From CAVXFL01 sp963761015 (GTDB lineage Bacteria; Pseudomonadota; Alphaproteobacteria; Acetobacterales; Acetobacteraceae), in assembly GCA_963761015.1 (NCBI GenBank), contig CAVXFL010000025.1, positions 62,001 through 126,000 of the forward strand: a stretch of DNA of 64,000 bases. Direction: 5' to 3'. Positions 46,839 to 55,977 of the stretch are shown here, piece by piece. Made by a program: the position numbers and the translations under genes. The notes beneath the pieces are model-generated. The model searched no databases, was not told where the DNA came from, and saw only the letters and a list, made by a program, of their open reading frames with translations. Each line of letters starts with the position of its first letter. Within the stretch, counting starts at the first letter, position 1.

Positions 46839-46990
46839 GTGACCACCTCGCGCTGCTGCTCCGGGAGCAGGTGATCGGGCGGATGGCAGGTGCGGCAGCG
46901 CCAGCCGGTCGGCGCCTCGGCCTCGGTCCACCATGCCGAGCCCGAGCAAGCAGGCGCTGCCGCACGCTTCTTCGGCGGCCACTGAAGACC
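46835..46990 (-). CDS. Cys-containing small protein, C-terminal part
   Basis: The minus-strand frame ending with TGA at 46835 reads PPKKRAAAPACSGSAWWTEA, then EAPTGWRCRTCHPPDHLLPE, QQREVVT. CxxC...PPDH suggests a small metal-binding knuckle. No clear start; the frame is open back to about 47030. GTGA overlap with the next gene supports it being real. Function unknown. Confidence 0.35.
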   Translation of the reverse strand, partial: GLQWPPKKRAAAPACSGSAWWTEAEAPTGWRCRTCHPPDHLLPEQQREVVT

Positions 46991-47050
46991 TCTTTTCTTC
47001 TGGACTCCCGTGTCCTTCGGGGGAGACGATCGAGCCGGAGGGACCGGCGA

Positions 47051-47437
47051 ATGCTCAGTTCGCTCTTACATCGGATCATCAGAGGTGTAACAAGCTGCAT
47101 CATTTTTGGCCTTGTGAGCTTAACAGCTTACGGCCAGCATCAACTCACTGAACAACAGAAGAATATTCTAAACGAACTATCCTCTGAGCAGGCTGAGTGC
47201 TTCGGATACTATGTGATAAGTGCTCAATGTATGTGGAACTCGGATCAAAAGCCGCTGGGCGACAGCTTCAAGAGAGCGGCTGACGTTCTCTCTATACAAT
47301 CATTTTATTGGAGGAAGAAAGCCGGTCTCATGGATGCCGCACTGTCAGCCAGACTGGTACTGGCGACCAAAAGTATGATGGCGAAAATTGAAAATTCCTG
47401 CGCGAACTATTCACTTCTACTCCTCAAGTACCGCTGA
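47051..47437 (+). CDS. Hypothetical secreted protein
   Basis: 128 aa. A good Shine-Dalgarno (GGAGGGA) lies 7 nt before the ATG at 47051. Signal peptide MLSSLLHRIIRGVTSCIIFG with LVSLTAYGQ cleavage region. The mature part is helical with several Cys (AECFGYYVISAQCMW, ENSCANYSLLL). Codon usage and GC are lower than in core genes, suggesting recent transfer. No family recognised. Confidence 0.6.
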   Translation: MLSSLLHRIIRGVTSCIIFGLVSLTAYGQHQLTEQQKNILNELSSEQAECFGYYVISAQCMWNSDQKPLGDSFKRAADVLSIQSFYWRKKAGLMDAALSARLVLATKSMMAKIENSCANYSLLLLKYR

Positions 47438-47758
47438 TTCGTGCAAGGCTCTCGTGGAACATCCTGAACGGCGTTTGCAAAAGCTCCTGAACATGGGGCC
47501 TTGATATTAACCGGGATGCTCCAGAACAGCGGCTCAGGCCATATGCTCGGCGGCGTTTCGGGGAACTCCCTGAACCAAAAGCGAGTGATGTTGCCGAGGA
47601 GGCCAACTGGCTTCAAAATTAGGACACTACCGCCGCTCGGGTAGTGGGTCAGGTTTAACAGGACGAAAATCCTATTGTAGTAGAGCGGCCACAGCGAAGC
47701 CTCGCGGCGCGGAGCGCGCGCCCGTGATGGCTAGTATGTCGAAGTTGACGGATAAGCC
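47438..47758. other. Intergenic stretch, nothing recognised
   Basis: No credible ORF with start and signal. Contains CTACCGCCGCTCGGGTAGTG, a weak inverted repeat, near 47625. The last 8 bases (GATAAGCC) are the target duplication of the IS66 element that follows. Confidence 0.5.
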
Positions 47759-49804
47759 GTAAGCGTCGCGACGGCGACACATGGCGGCGCGAGGCGGTGC
47801 TGTGATGCAAGACGGCAATGGACGAGCCTTTGCATTCGCTGAACATCGATGAGAGCGCTCATACGACTGATCGTAAGAGCACGCGCGGCGCTCGGGTGGA
47901 GATCATCACGCGCAGCGAGCGCCGACGGTCGTGGACCCTGGAGCGAAAGCGCGAGATTGTGGCGGAAAGCCTTGGCCCGGACCTGACACCCACGGAGGTT
48001 GCGCGCAAGCACGCGATCAGCTCCGGACAGCTGTACACCTGGCGGCAGCGGCTTTTGAGCATGCCAACCGCGCTGGTCACGCGCTCGGCGCCGCAATTTG
48101 CGGCGGTCGAACTGGAATCCGCCCGATCTCTGCCACCGCAGGCCAATTCCGCACCTCGCAAGCCGCCGCCGCCATCTGCCCCATCAGCAGCGGCGCGGCC
48201 CGAGGGGTTGATCGAGATAGTACTGCCCGGCGGGGTGGTGCGTGCGCATGGATGCGCATGTGGACAGTGGCGCACTGCGTCGGGTTCTCGCCGCGCTGGA
48301 AGCGCCGATGATCGCGCTGCTTCCGCGTCTGCGCGTTTACCTCGCATGCGGCATACCGATATGCGCAAGGGAATGGCGGCCTGGCGATGCTGGTGCAGCA
48401 GAACCTTGCGGAGGATCCGTTCAACGGTGCGCTCTTCGCCTTCCGTGGACGTCGCGCCGGGCTGATCAAGCTGATCTGGCATGACGGCATGGGCCTGTGC
48501 ATGCTGACCAAGCGATTGGAGCGCGGTCACTTCGTCTGGCCGATCGGCCAGCACGCCGGCCGGATCGCGCTGTCGTCGGCGCAATTGTCGCGCTGCTTGA
48601 CGGCTGCGAGTGGCGGGCAAGTGCGCGCAACCTCGAGGCCCGAACTGGCAGGCTGATAAAATTTGGCGTAATGCACGCAAGAAATCATCTGGCAGCGACG
48701 CGACGGTATGCAGTGTCATCATTGCGTTATGCGGATCGATCTCGAAGCCCTGCCTGACGATCCGGATGCCCTGCGCGGATGCTGCGCGAGCTGTGCGCGA
48801 GCTGCACGCCGAGAACCAGAAACTGTCGGCAGCTGATCCAGCGCCTGCGCGCCATCAGTTACGGTCCGCCGTTCCGAGAAACTGACCTCGATCAATTGCA
48901 ATTGGTGCTGGAGGATGCGGAGCAGAGTGACCGCCGAAAGCGACGCCGCCAAAGACGCGGCAGAGCCGCCGGAGAGACGGCGGCGCAAATCGAACTCGGC
49001 CGACGCCCCGACCGCAATCGCGGCGCGTTGCCGGCGCACCTGCCGCGCTATGAGGTGGTCATCGATGTCGAGCAGCGACGTGCCCCTGCTGCGGCGGCGC
49101 CATGCACTGCATCGGCGAGGACTGCACGGAGCAGCTCGACTCGTGCCTGCGCAACTGCGTGTGCAGCGTGACGCGCCGGCCGCGCTATGCGTGTCGCGCC
49201 TGCGAGGGGAGCCGTGGTGGCGGCGCCGGCACCGGAGCGGCCGATCGATGGCGGCATGGCGACCGAAGCGCTGATCGTGCATGTGGTGGTCAGCAAGTTC
49301 TGCGATTCCCTGCCGCTGTATCGGCAGTCGCAGATGCTGGCGCGCCAGGGCATCGCGCTGGACCGCTCGACGCTTGAGCGCCTGGGTGGGACGCGCGTGC
49401 TGGTGGCTGGCGATACGGCACTGGCCCGGCCTGATCGCGTTCCTCGACGACGGTCGCATCGAGATGGACACGAATGTGGTGGAGCGCGCCATCCGCCCGC
49501 ATACTCTGACGCGCAAGAACGCACTCTTTGCGGGCTCCGACGGCGGCGCGCGTCACTGGGCGATCGCAATGACACTAATCCAGACGGCGAAGCTGAATGG
49601 TGTGGAACCGATGGCCTGGCTGACCGACGCCCTGGAACGCATCGTTTCCGGGCGAACCAAATCCCATGAGCTGCAGACCTTGCTGCCGTGGCACTGGACC
49701 CCGCCAGATCTCGCGACGGCAACGGCAATGGCCGCCTAACCGCCGAATCCGAATTCGCTCAGGGCGTCAACCCAAATCCGACCTGTCGCCGCCGCGACGC
49801 TTAC
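47759..49804 (+). mobile_element. IS66-family element with intact ends and 8-bp target duplication
   Basis: Inverted ends GTAAGCGTCGCGACGG (left) and GTAAGCGTCGCGGCGG (right, reverse complement); both sides are flanked by GATAAGCC (47751-47758 and 49805-49812), the 8-bp duplication expected for IS66. The length of 2046 bp is short for IS66 (usually about 2.5 kb), consistent with an internal deletion in tnpC. Confidence 0.92.
47818..49739 (+). pseudogene. IS66 tnpA-tnpB-tnpC, degenerate
   Basis: tnpA: MDEPLHSLNIDESAHTTDRK with HTH (TPTEVARKHAISSGQLYTW), frame lost near 48240 (the next frame has DAHVDSGALRRVLAALEA). tnpB: LLPRLRVYLACG, then in another frame DMRKGM and LVQQNLAEDPFNGALFAFRG. tnpC: begins MRIDLEALPDDPDALRGM near 48728, with LPRYEVVIDVEQ, ERPIDGGMATEALIVHVVVS, then jumps from DRSTLERLGG to DDGRIEMDTNVVERAIRP and GSDGGARHWAIAMTLIQTAK. 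The middle of the DDE domain is deleted. Inactive as read. Confidence 0.88.
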
Positions 49805-49907
49805 GATAAGCCGAGGTCTGGGAGAATTTTCTCCGATGGGTTGGCGCGTCTATCGGATTCTAAGGAGGGTACCAACTCCGCCTGCGCACATGCCGAGAAT
49901 TCCTCGG

Positions 49908-50184
49908 TCAGGAGGCGTTCCGACATAGGCAATCCGTGTTTCCGTCACCTCTACGGGGCGATGGGCCTCGCACCCAAAAACTCCTCGAATCGCCACGGCT
50001 GAAGGGTTGAGGTATGTTCTCACCCACAAGATTGGCTTTTCCTTTAGGGCCATAGACAACAAGCGTACTTCTGTCGGGCCGATCCCGGTATGCGATCTTG
50101 CCTGGGATGAGGTGAAACTCGTTATTCTCGATTCTGGATATCAAGTTGCCCAAGTAGTCATAATTGTCGGAGTTTACCAGAACG
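49908..50184 (-). pseudogene. Membrane protein gene, 3' part (separated by IS256)
   Basis: Continues the gene that starts at 52129. Reading from the target duplication: VNSDNYDYLGNLISRIENNE, then FHLIPGKIAYRDRPDRSTLV and VYGPKGKANLVGEN. After that the annotated frame (IPQPFSRGDSRSF) may be wrong: a neighbouring frame gives SAVAIRGVFGCEAHRPVEVT, then ETRIAYVGTPPDRG, so one more indel is likely near 50020 and the true end may be near 49850. Confidence 0.7.
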
Positions 50185-51600
50185 GGTGGTGTCGCAGAGT
50201 TGGTGGAAATTGGCGTGGCGGGCATCTCCGGGCAGGGTCAGCTTATCGCGTCATGCCGCAAGATCAATGCATTGAAGAGCAAGCGGTTGAGCGAGCGTGT
50301 GCCAGCCGTCAACCTTGCGCATGGTGATCTGGCCCGATGCGAGCAGCGCCCAGAACAGCATCGCCGCGGTTTCCGCCGACGGCAGCACGGTCTGTGTCTT
50401 GATACGGCGCTTGAACTCCTCGTGCAGCCGCTCGATCGCATTGGTGGTGCGCGCCGATCGCCACTGGCCTGCCGGCAATCGGGCGAAGGTGAACAGCCGC
50501 TCGCCCGCTTCTTCCAGGCTGTCGGCAACCGCCCGGCATTTCAGCCGCCACTTGCGCAAGAACGACTTCCGGCGCGTTTCGATCTCGGTCGCCGTCCCGG
50601 CGTAGATCATATCGTTATAGTCGGCCGAGATCTCCGCATGCAGGCGTTCAGGCGCGTGCGCCAACAGGTTGCGATGCTTGTGCACCGTGCAGCGCTGCAC
50701 CAGCGCCGCGGGCCACACCAGCGCGAGCGCCTTTTCCAGCCCGGGCGCGCCGTCCACGATGACGAACTCCGGCGCCTTCAGCCCGCGCGCGACCAGATCA
50801 TCGAGCAGGCTGCGCCGAGCGGCCTCGCTCTCACCCCCCATGTTGCGCACCGCCAGCAGCACCTTCTGCCCATCGCGCCGGATGCCCAGCGCCACCAACA
50901 GCGAGATCGACGTCGCGCGGCGATCGAGCCGCACCCGCACCACCGTGCCGTCGAGAACGAGCCGGACAACGTCTTCATCCGCCAATGAACGATGGCACCA
51001 TGCCTCCCAGTCGGCCTGTAGTTTCCGCCAGGTCCGGCTTACCGTGTCCTTCGACACCGCGCCCTTGAACAGCGCCGCCAATGCCCGCCGCACCCGGCGC
51101 GTGTTGGTGCCGGACAGGTAGGCGCCAGCAATCAGCGCCTCCACCTGCTTGGTCATCCGCGCGTAGCGTGGCAGCACGTTGCTGCGCCATTCCTGGCGCC
51201 TGCCATCGGCGTCCGTCAGCCGCGCTCGTGGCACGCTGATCGTCACCGGACCGAACGAGCCGAGCAGCCGGCGTTCCCGCCGACCGTGCCGATATCCGAC
51301 CGTTTCCGCCGCCATCTCGCTGCCCGCCGCTCCGTCGGGCCGCTGGTAGCGCGCACGGCCCAGCGCCTTGTTCAGTTCCTCGTCCATCAGCGCCTCGATG
51401 AACCCGCGAATCCGATCCCGGATGCCCATCTCGATCGGATCGAACCACGCCTCCCCGAGCAAGACCGGCGACGCGGTTGCGGTGTTTCTGCTATCCTTGT
51501 CCATGGTGTGGTCTCCTTCGGCGTCCAACCGCCAAATCGGCTTGTTGCATCAGCCGGAGACTACACCGCCCCGAATTTCCACCACTTCCGCGACAGCACC
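50185..51600 (-). mobile_element. IS256-family element, copy C, with 8-bp target duplication
   Basis: Flanked by CCAGAACG on both sides (50177-50184 and 51601-51608). Ends GGTGGTGTCGCAG and (reverse complement) GGTGCTGTCGCGG. Length 1416 bp. Removing it together with one duplication restores the host gene in frame (EGVL-VNSDNYDYLGN), so this is a simple and fairly recent insertion. Confidence 0.96.
50251..51504 (-). CDS. IS256-family transposase (copy C)
   Basis: 417 aa, MDKDSRNTATASPVLLGEAW. Same domain order and catalytic motifs as copy B (VVRLVLDGTVVRVRLD, EFVIVDGAPGLEKAL, ARTTNAIERLHEEFKRR) with scattered differences, mainly in the N-terminal 200 residues and near the end. Intact, so probably active. 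Confidence 0.95.
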   Translation of the reverse strand: MDKDSRNTATASPVLLGEAWFDPIEMGIRDRIRGFIEALMDEELNKALGRARYQRPDGAAGSEMAAETVGYRHGRRERRLLGSFGPVTISVPRARLTDADGRRQEWRSNVLPRYARMTKQVEALIAGAYLSGTNTRRVRRALAALFKGAVSKDTVSRTWRKLQADWEAWCHRSLADEDVVRLVLDGTVVRVRLDRRATSISLLVALGIRRDGQKVLLAVRNMGGESEAARRSLLDDLVARGLKAPEFVIVDGAPGLEKALALVWPAALVQRCTVHKHRNLLAHAPERLHAEISADYNDMIYAGTATEIETRRKSFLRKWRLKCRAVADSLEEAGERLFTFARLPAGQWRSARTTNAIERLHEEFKRRIKTQTVLPSAETAAMLFWALLASGQITMRKVDGWHTLAQPLALQCIDLAA

Positions 51601-52129
51601 CCAGAACGCCTTCAGAGGTTTTATTAACAGAAATCGACCGACAGTCTCCGATTCTAAGAACATCCATCGTTCCGTCGCCAAATATCACACCTGCGGAACT
51701 TCCGAGAATAACGATTGTGCTTCCGGGAGGAATTGGCTCGCTGCTGCATTCATTTTTAGGAGTTGGATCGTTGGCTGGGATGAGCCAGCCGTGCGTTTCG
51801 GTTTCTGTTGGCAAGACTGGGCCAACGCTTTTGTAGGCAGCACCACAGGCTACCCAAATAATAACGGTTGTTCCGAGCCAAGCTGCTACCGAAAACCCGA
51901 ATGTAATTCGTATTTCGTAAAGCGCGAGCAGTGTGAGTATCGTCGCGAGTAGAGTGAGGGCCCCGAGATGGTTTTCTGGCCAAAGAAAGATAAAATCGGC
52001 GAGACCGAACAACAGAGCGAGTCCGAATCTGTACACAAGATGGTAAAGCCGTTCTTTGAGGAGCTGATGGCGCTGGGTTTGCTGGCCCTCATCTTGATTT
52101 CTGCCGTCTTCGGAATCATTTTGCGTCAA
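51601..52129 (-). pseudogene. Membrane protein gene, 5' part (interrupted by IS256)
   Basis: TTG start at 52129 with GGAG 9 nt upstream. Hydrophilic N-terminus TQNDSEDGRNQDEGQQTQRH, then membrane helices (FGLALLFGLADFIFLW, LGALTLLATILTLLALYEI, FGFSVAAWLGTTVIIWVACG) and a soluble domain (PIPPGSTIVILGSSAGVIFG). With the 3' part it makes about 265 aa or more. Unknown family; it could be an element-borne envelope protein. Inactivated by the IS. Confidence 0.7.
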
Positions 52130-52461
52130 CTCGGATATCTCCTATGATCGAGTTGTCGGGAATAACGGTAATTCCAGTTGCTCCGCCTTTCGATCGCTGG
52201 CGCCGCCCTGCTTTGGCTGGACCGGCCGCCAGTCAGTCGCCTCAGCATCTTCCTATGGCCTCCAGGTGGCAAACTGACCCTTCGTATGCTATATCGCTCG
52301 CTCGAATGCGGAAGACCCGAAGGCCGGTGCTGGACTCCAGCCATTCGCCAGGGGCTCGGGTCCCGGCCGCTCCAGCAGACCCGTAGCAGCTCGCCGCGCT
52401 TCATGCCTTCCAGTCTCCCGAGGCTGAAAGACCGCCGTGGCAACTCGCCCCTGTCCCCCCC
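52130..52461. other. No clear gene
   Basis: Several frames are open because of base composition but none has a start with a ribosome-binding site and natural protein composition. The segment separates the interrupted membrane protein from the replication module. Confidence 0.4.
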
Positions 52462-52512
52462 GAACCCCCATAAAAAGAGGTGGAACGGAACACCTCTTTA
52501 TGGGGGCGGTTC
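52462..52512. repeat. Long imperfect hairpin downstream of the RepA-like gene
   Basis: Arms GAACCCCCATAAAAAGAGG (52462-52480) and CCTCTTTATGGGGGCGGTTC (52493-52512) pair with small bulges around the short spacer GAACGGAA. It lies about 125 nt after the stop of the minus-strand helicase gene. It may be a transcription terminator or a replication-related structure; the sequence alone cannot decide. Confidence 0.6.
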
Positions 52513-52636
52513 CACGGAGGGTGTTCTCGCGGAACGGCTAGTGCCAGGCCGAAATTTTTGGCAAAAATGACCAGCCGTTCCCGCAAGCGTTCCAATTGGA
52601 ACCCGGTTTGGTGCGTTCTAGCAACCCACCGCATGC

Positions 52637-53788
52637 TTATGATGGTTCAACCTCCTTCCGTCCGGCGTCCGTCAGCCCCCATCGCCCGCGGTGCGGGCGG
52701 GCCAGCTTCTCCCGCTGCAGGGCCTTGAGCAGGCGATGCACTTTCCCGGTGTGCGGGCTTCCGCGATAGCTGACCCAGCCGGCATTGCGCGCAATGTCCC
52801 GGATTGAAATGCCCGGGCTACGGCGCAGCCATTCGAGCACGGTGTCCTCGTCGGTCCGCGCCCGCTTGGCCGCCTCTTCCGCCTGAATCTCGGTCTGAAC
52901 CGCGGCCACGATGGAGATGATCGGCCGCCCGCGCCGGTCGGTCAGGGCGGCGATCCTGACCGGCTGCAGAGCGAAGTCGACCGGCGGGAAGTCGGCGCCG
53001 CGGATTTTTCCCTGCCAGTGTAGAGCGGCTGTCTCGCCTATGGCTTCGGCCCATAGGGTCAGATTGCCGTCGACTTCGTTCAGGAACGCGCCGCCGCCAC
53101 GCGGGAGCAGGTTATTCTTGTCGGGGTTTTTGACGGGGTGGGCGGGTGTCAGGACTGCCGGCTTGCCCTGGCAGGTCGTCAGGACGCGGAGCCGGCGCGC
53201 GTAGGTGCCCATCTGCACGTTGTCGTTGTCGTTGTCGCCGGGGAAGTAGGCGGCAGCGGTATCGACGACGATCAGCACCGGGGAACACGCGAGCGCATCG
53301 ATGTCCCGTTTCAGCGTCTCGACCGTTTGATCCGTCAGGGGAAAGTTGCCGGGCAGCACGTAGAGCGGCAGCTTGGCGGCATCGAGGATGTAGGCCTGGC
53401 AGGCGGCATAGAGGCGGCAGCGCAGGTCGTCCGGGTTTTCGCCGGCCAGGAACACGACGGCGCCCTGCGTCACATCGATGCCGCCGATGTCGCGGCCGGC
53501 CGCCACCATGCAGCCCAGATAGAGCGCGACGGCCGTCTTGCCGTGCCCGGTTGGTGACGTCAGACAGTATAGGCGTCCACGTTGAATTATCCCGTCGACG
53601 ACGTAATCCGGCGGTTCGAAGCCCGCCATAAAGTCCGCTGCCGACAAAATGCGCGGTGGCGTCGGCTGCTCCGGCTCGTTGGCGTGTCCGTTCGGCTTCT
53701 GCTCGTCTTCCGGCTGGTCCCATCCGGGATGAGCGTTCTTCCATTCCTGTGACGGTTGCGGAATCATGTCCGCGGGCCAATCGCTCAC
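52637..53788 (-). CDS. RepA-like hexameric helicase/AAA ATPase
   Basis: 383 aa from GTG at 53788, preceded by GGAGG 8 nt upstream and overlapping the PrimPol stop by 4 bp (GTGA). ATG at 53803 is a less likely start. AAA_25/RecA-like core: Walker A SPTGHGKT (78-85), Walker B PVLIVVDTAAA (Asp176), GENPDDLRCRLYA in between. A C-terminal winged helix follows (SPGISIRDIARNAGWVSYRG, LLKALQREKLARPHRGRWGL). It probably unwinds or loads at the element origin with the PrimPol. Common in prophages and integrative elements. Confidence 0.85.
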   Translation of the reverse strand: MSDWPADMIPQPSQEWKNAHPGWDQPEDEQKPNGHANEPEQPTPPRILSAADFMAGFEPPDYVVDGIIQRGRLYCLTSPTGHGKTAVALYLGCMVAAGRDIGGIDVTQGAVVFLAGENPDDLRCRLYAACQAYILDAAKLPLYVLPGNFPLTDQTVETLKRDIDALACSPVLIVVDTAAAYFPGDNDNDNVQMGTYARRLRVLTTCQGKPAVLTPAHPVKNPDKNNLLPRGGGAFLNEVDGNLTLWAEAIGETAALHWQGKIRGADFPPVDFALQPVRIAALTDRRGRPIISIVAAVQTEIQAEEAAKRARTDEDTVLEWLRRSPGISIRDIARNAGWVSYRGSPHTGKVHRLLKALQREKLARPHRGRWGLTDAGRKEVEPS

Positions 53789-54570
53789 GGCGCTGCCCTC
53801 CATGCGGATCGGACGGTTCGCTGAGCTTCGAGCGCGGCCAGGCCGCAATCGGCTGCGGCGGCTCCGAGGACATGCAGCGCCTCGGCTTCGTTGATGCCGC
53901 GCTCGCGGAGCCGGTTGGCAGCCCAGTAAAGCACGGTGTTGCGCGTGCCTTCGCGCGCTTCAGCGAGGGTGCGGACGAGGCCGGCGATGTTTTGAGTGAC
54001 TTGTAGCGGCCGAGGTTTTGGTTGTGGTCTAGGCGGCGGCCAGATCGCATCGTACAGCCAGGTCGGCCACGGCGCGGGCGGCCGATGCTCGATGCATTCG
54101 AACCCGGCGGCGAACCAAAATATGACGTAGCCGCGGTTGCCGCGCGTATCGATGCCCGGCGCGATCTTGCCGCCGCTGTTGCGAACGCCGGGCCGGTGCT
54201 GGAAAAACAGGTGCGCGCCGCCGCTGCGTGTTCGGTAGGCCCGTGTCAGTGGGATGCGGCGCTCGTTGGCATGCCACCAGGCGCACGCGGATTGGTGCTT
54301 AACGTCGAGGTCTAGCACGCTCAGGCCGCTGCGGGCGCCCGTTGCGATCCCGATCAGCGGGCCGGGCCACCGGTGCCATAGATCAGTGATGTAATCGGGA
54401 TCGGTGGACGCGTCGTGGAAGCCGTGCGGCGTCGCCGGCGTCTTGTCCTGGCGGCACGGAAACACGGCGTACCTGGCATTGCGCGCGAGGTTGAGCGCGA
54501 GCCGGCATGCCTCGGCGGCATCGAACACGGGCACCCCGAGGTAGGCATCGCGGTCGATGTCATTGTGCAT
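53785..54570 (-). CDS. PrimPol-type primase-polymerase
   Basis: 261 aa, bifunctional DNA primase/polymerase N-terminal domain. GPLIGIATGARSGLSVLDLD (Asp87 and Asp89, metal binding), YRTRSGGAHLFFQ (His120), PGIDTRGNRGYVI. N-terminal part NARYAVFPCRQDKTPATPHG is typical. A short helical C-terminus follows (EGTRNTVLYWAANRLRERGI). It primes and extends DNA for the integrative element. Start ATG at 54570 overlaps the upstream gene by 11 bp; the stop overlaps the helicase start. Confidence 0.88.
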   Translation of the reverse strand: MHNDIDRDAYLGVPVFDAAEACRLALNLARNARYAVFPCRQDKTPATPHGFHDASTDPDYITDLWHRWPGPLIGIATGARSGLSVLDLDVKHQSACAWWHANERRIPLTRAYRTRSGGAHLFFQHRPGVRNSGGKIAPGIDTRGNRGYVIFWFAAGFECIEHRPPAPWPTWLYDAIWPPPRPQPKPRPLQVTQNIAGLVRTLAEAREGTRNTVLYWAANRLRERGINEAEALHVLGAAAADCGLAALEAQRTVRSAWRAAP

Positions 54571-54874
54571 CGGCGAGCGCTTCCGCGTGATCAGCGCCCT
54601 CCGCGCCGATCAAGCGGACGGAGAACCTATCGCCTGTCGCCGCATCGCCGAACTGGACGAGCGACTGGTAGCGGACTTTGTTGTTCTGGTCTCCCCTTCC
54701 CGTGCCGCTGCGATCGGCCGGTGGCAGGGCGGACGGCGAAGCCGATGCTGAGCCGTTGCTGGTGTGGATCGCCACCTCGTTCTGCACCATGCCGCTCCGC
54801 AACTCGATCCACGCGAGGCTGAGCAGCGAACCCTCACCCAGCGGCTTCCAGGCCGCGATGCGAAGTGCGGTCAT
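54560..54874 (-). CDS. Small conserved element protein (weakly SpoVG-like)
   Basis: 104 aa, MTALRIAAWKPLGEGSLLSL, AWIELRSGMVQNEVAIHTS, disordered middle, VRYQSLVQFGDAATGDRFSV. The opening strand pattern (function of surface, WIEL-x-SGM) resembles short SpoVG-like or DUF proteins found beside primases; homology is weak. ATG at 54874 overlaps the Topo VIA-like stop by 4 bp (54871). Confidence 0.5.
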   Translation of the reverse strand: MTALRIAAWKPLGEGSLLSLAWIELRSGMVQNEVAIHTSNGSASASPSALPPADRSGTGRGDQNNKVRYQSLVQFGDAATGDRFSVRLIGAEGADHAEALADAQ

Positions 54875-55977
54875 GCGGCGCCTCCGCAGCTTCCGGCGAT
54901 GGACAGCAGCAACTCTCGTTCGCTCGCCTCCGCAGCGCGCAGCACCTCCAGTTCATCCAAATCTAGGTGCTGTAGGATCGCGTCCTGAACCAGTTCCCGC
55001 AGCCGGTCCGGCTCGATTGCGTCCAGCTCTACAGAGTGATCCGCTGCAAATTTTTTCGCGCGTGTGTCGGTCGTTTTTGTCGGTCGAGTGGGCAGGTGCC
55101 ATTCGGCAATCTGGACCGGCGTGACGGCGAGCCGCTCGAAATGGATTTCCGCCTCGGGGGCGAATTCCCGCAATGACTGCTCTATGGCACGCGCCGCGTC
55201 CTGGCCGCTCGGGTCGTAATCGCCGAGATGGTAGATATAGGCCGGCACATCCAGTTGCGCGATGTACTGGCCGGCGGAGTGCAAGAAGGTTATGCTGCTG
55301 TAGCCGCGCGCCACCATGAGCGGTACGTCGTAAAGCGATGTAACCGGGTATATGACACCGCTCAGCGCGTCCTTCTCGCACCAGATTTCGACGTAGGCAT
55401 CGGCATTCCGCCATAGGCTCTTGCGGTAGCCTTCCGCGGTCGTTTGCAGCGCTTCGGCAATACCGTCGAATGTTCCCGGCTTGCGTTGCCAGCGTGTGCC
55501 ATCGGTAATCCAGCCGTACGGAATCCGGGCTTCACGCCGTAGCAGCACGAGGTCGTTCTGTACGCGCCGGTATCCCTCGTCCGATTTCGGCACCAAGCCG
55601 AGTGTTTCCGCGAGATAGAACACCTGCCGGACTGTCGCCGGCTGGGCTGCTCGAACGATATCAACCAGGGCATCCCGGCGGCGCTCTACCTCGCGGTCAC
55701 GCGGGCGGCCCCGCCGTCGGGATTTAATCGGACTAGCCCCACCAATTCGGAGATGGCGTTCGTTGGTGAGCCGGTTGCGCCAGCGCCTTATCTCGCGCAG
55801 CACCTCGCCAGCATCGGCGGGGCCGATCAGCGGGTCGCAGTGTGCGGTGGTCGCCAGGAAGTAGAGGCCACCCTCATCACGGCACAGTCTGACTTCACCG
55901 GGGGTAACACCGCGGAGCGCCTCGAATGCGGCGATCAGCGCGTCCTCGCTCACCTGTGCCACGGCGGCGGTGCTCAT
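54871..55977 (-). CDS. Stand-alone Topo VIA/Spo11-like protein (Mini-A type candidate)
   Basis: 368 aa. The N-terminal 95 residues end in a basic linker (KSRRRGRPRDREVERRR). A winged-helix/5Y-CAP-like domain follows with Tyr121 in ATVRQVFYLAETLGLV, the position of the DNA-cleaving tyrosine in Spo11/Topo VIA, and RRVQNDLVLLRREARIPYGW. A TOPRIM domain follows: Glu197 and Glu201 in YVEIWCEKDAL, then Asp253 and Asp255 in YHLGDYDPSGQDAA. No B (GHKL ATPase) subunit is encoded nearby. This arrangement fits the short Topo VIA homologues described in mobile elements. ATG at 55977 overlaps the upstream stop (ATGA). Its role may be in element replication or recombination; activity is not shown. Confidence 0.75.
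   Translation of the reverse strand: MSTAAVAQVSEDALIAAFEALRGVTPGEVRLCRDEGGLYFLATTAHCDPLIGPADAGEVLREIRRWRNRLTNERHLRIGGASPIKSRRRGRPRDREVERRRDALVDIVRAAQPATVRQVFYLAETLGLVPKSDEGYRRVQNDLVLLRREARIPYGWITDGTRWQRKPGTFDGIAEALQTTAEGYRKSLWRNADAYVEIWCEKDALSGVIYPVTSLYDVPLMVARGYSSITFLHSAGQYIAQLDVPAYIYHLGDYDPSGQDAARAIEQSLREFAPEAEIHFERLAVTPVQIAEWHLPTRPTKTTDTRAKKFAADHSVELDAIEPDRLRELVQDAILQHLDLDELEVLRAAEASERELLLSIAGSCGGAA

Noticed and set aside
51968..52147. Plus-strand 59-aa ORF with a membrane-helix-like end (MVFWPKKDKIGETEQ...)
   Set aside because: It is antisense to the membrane protein start, which has a better ribosome-binding site and a confirmed continuation beyond the IS; no ribosome-binding site precedes the plus-strand ATG.
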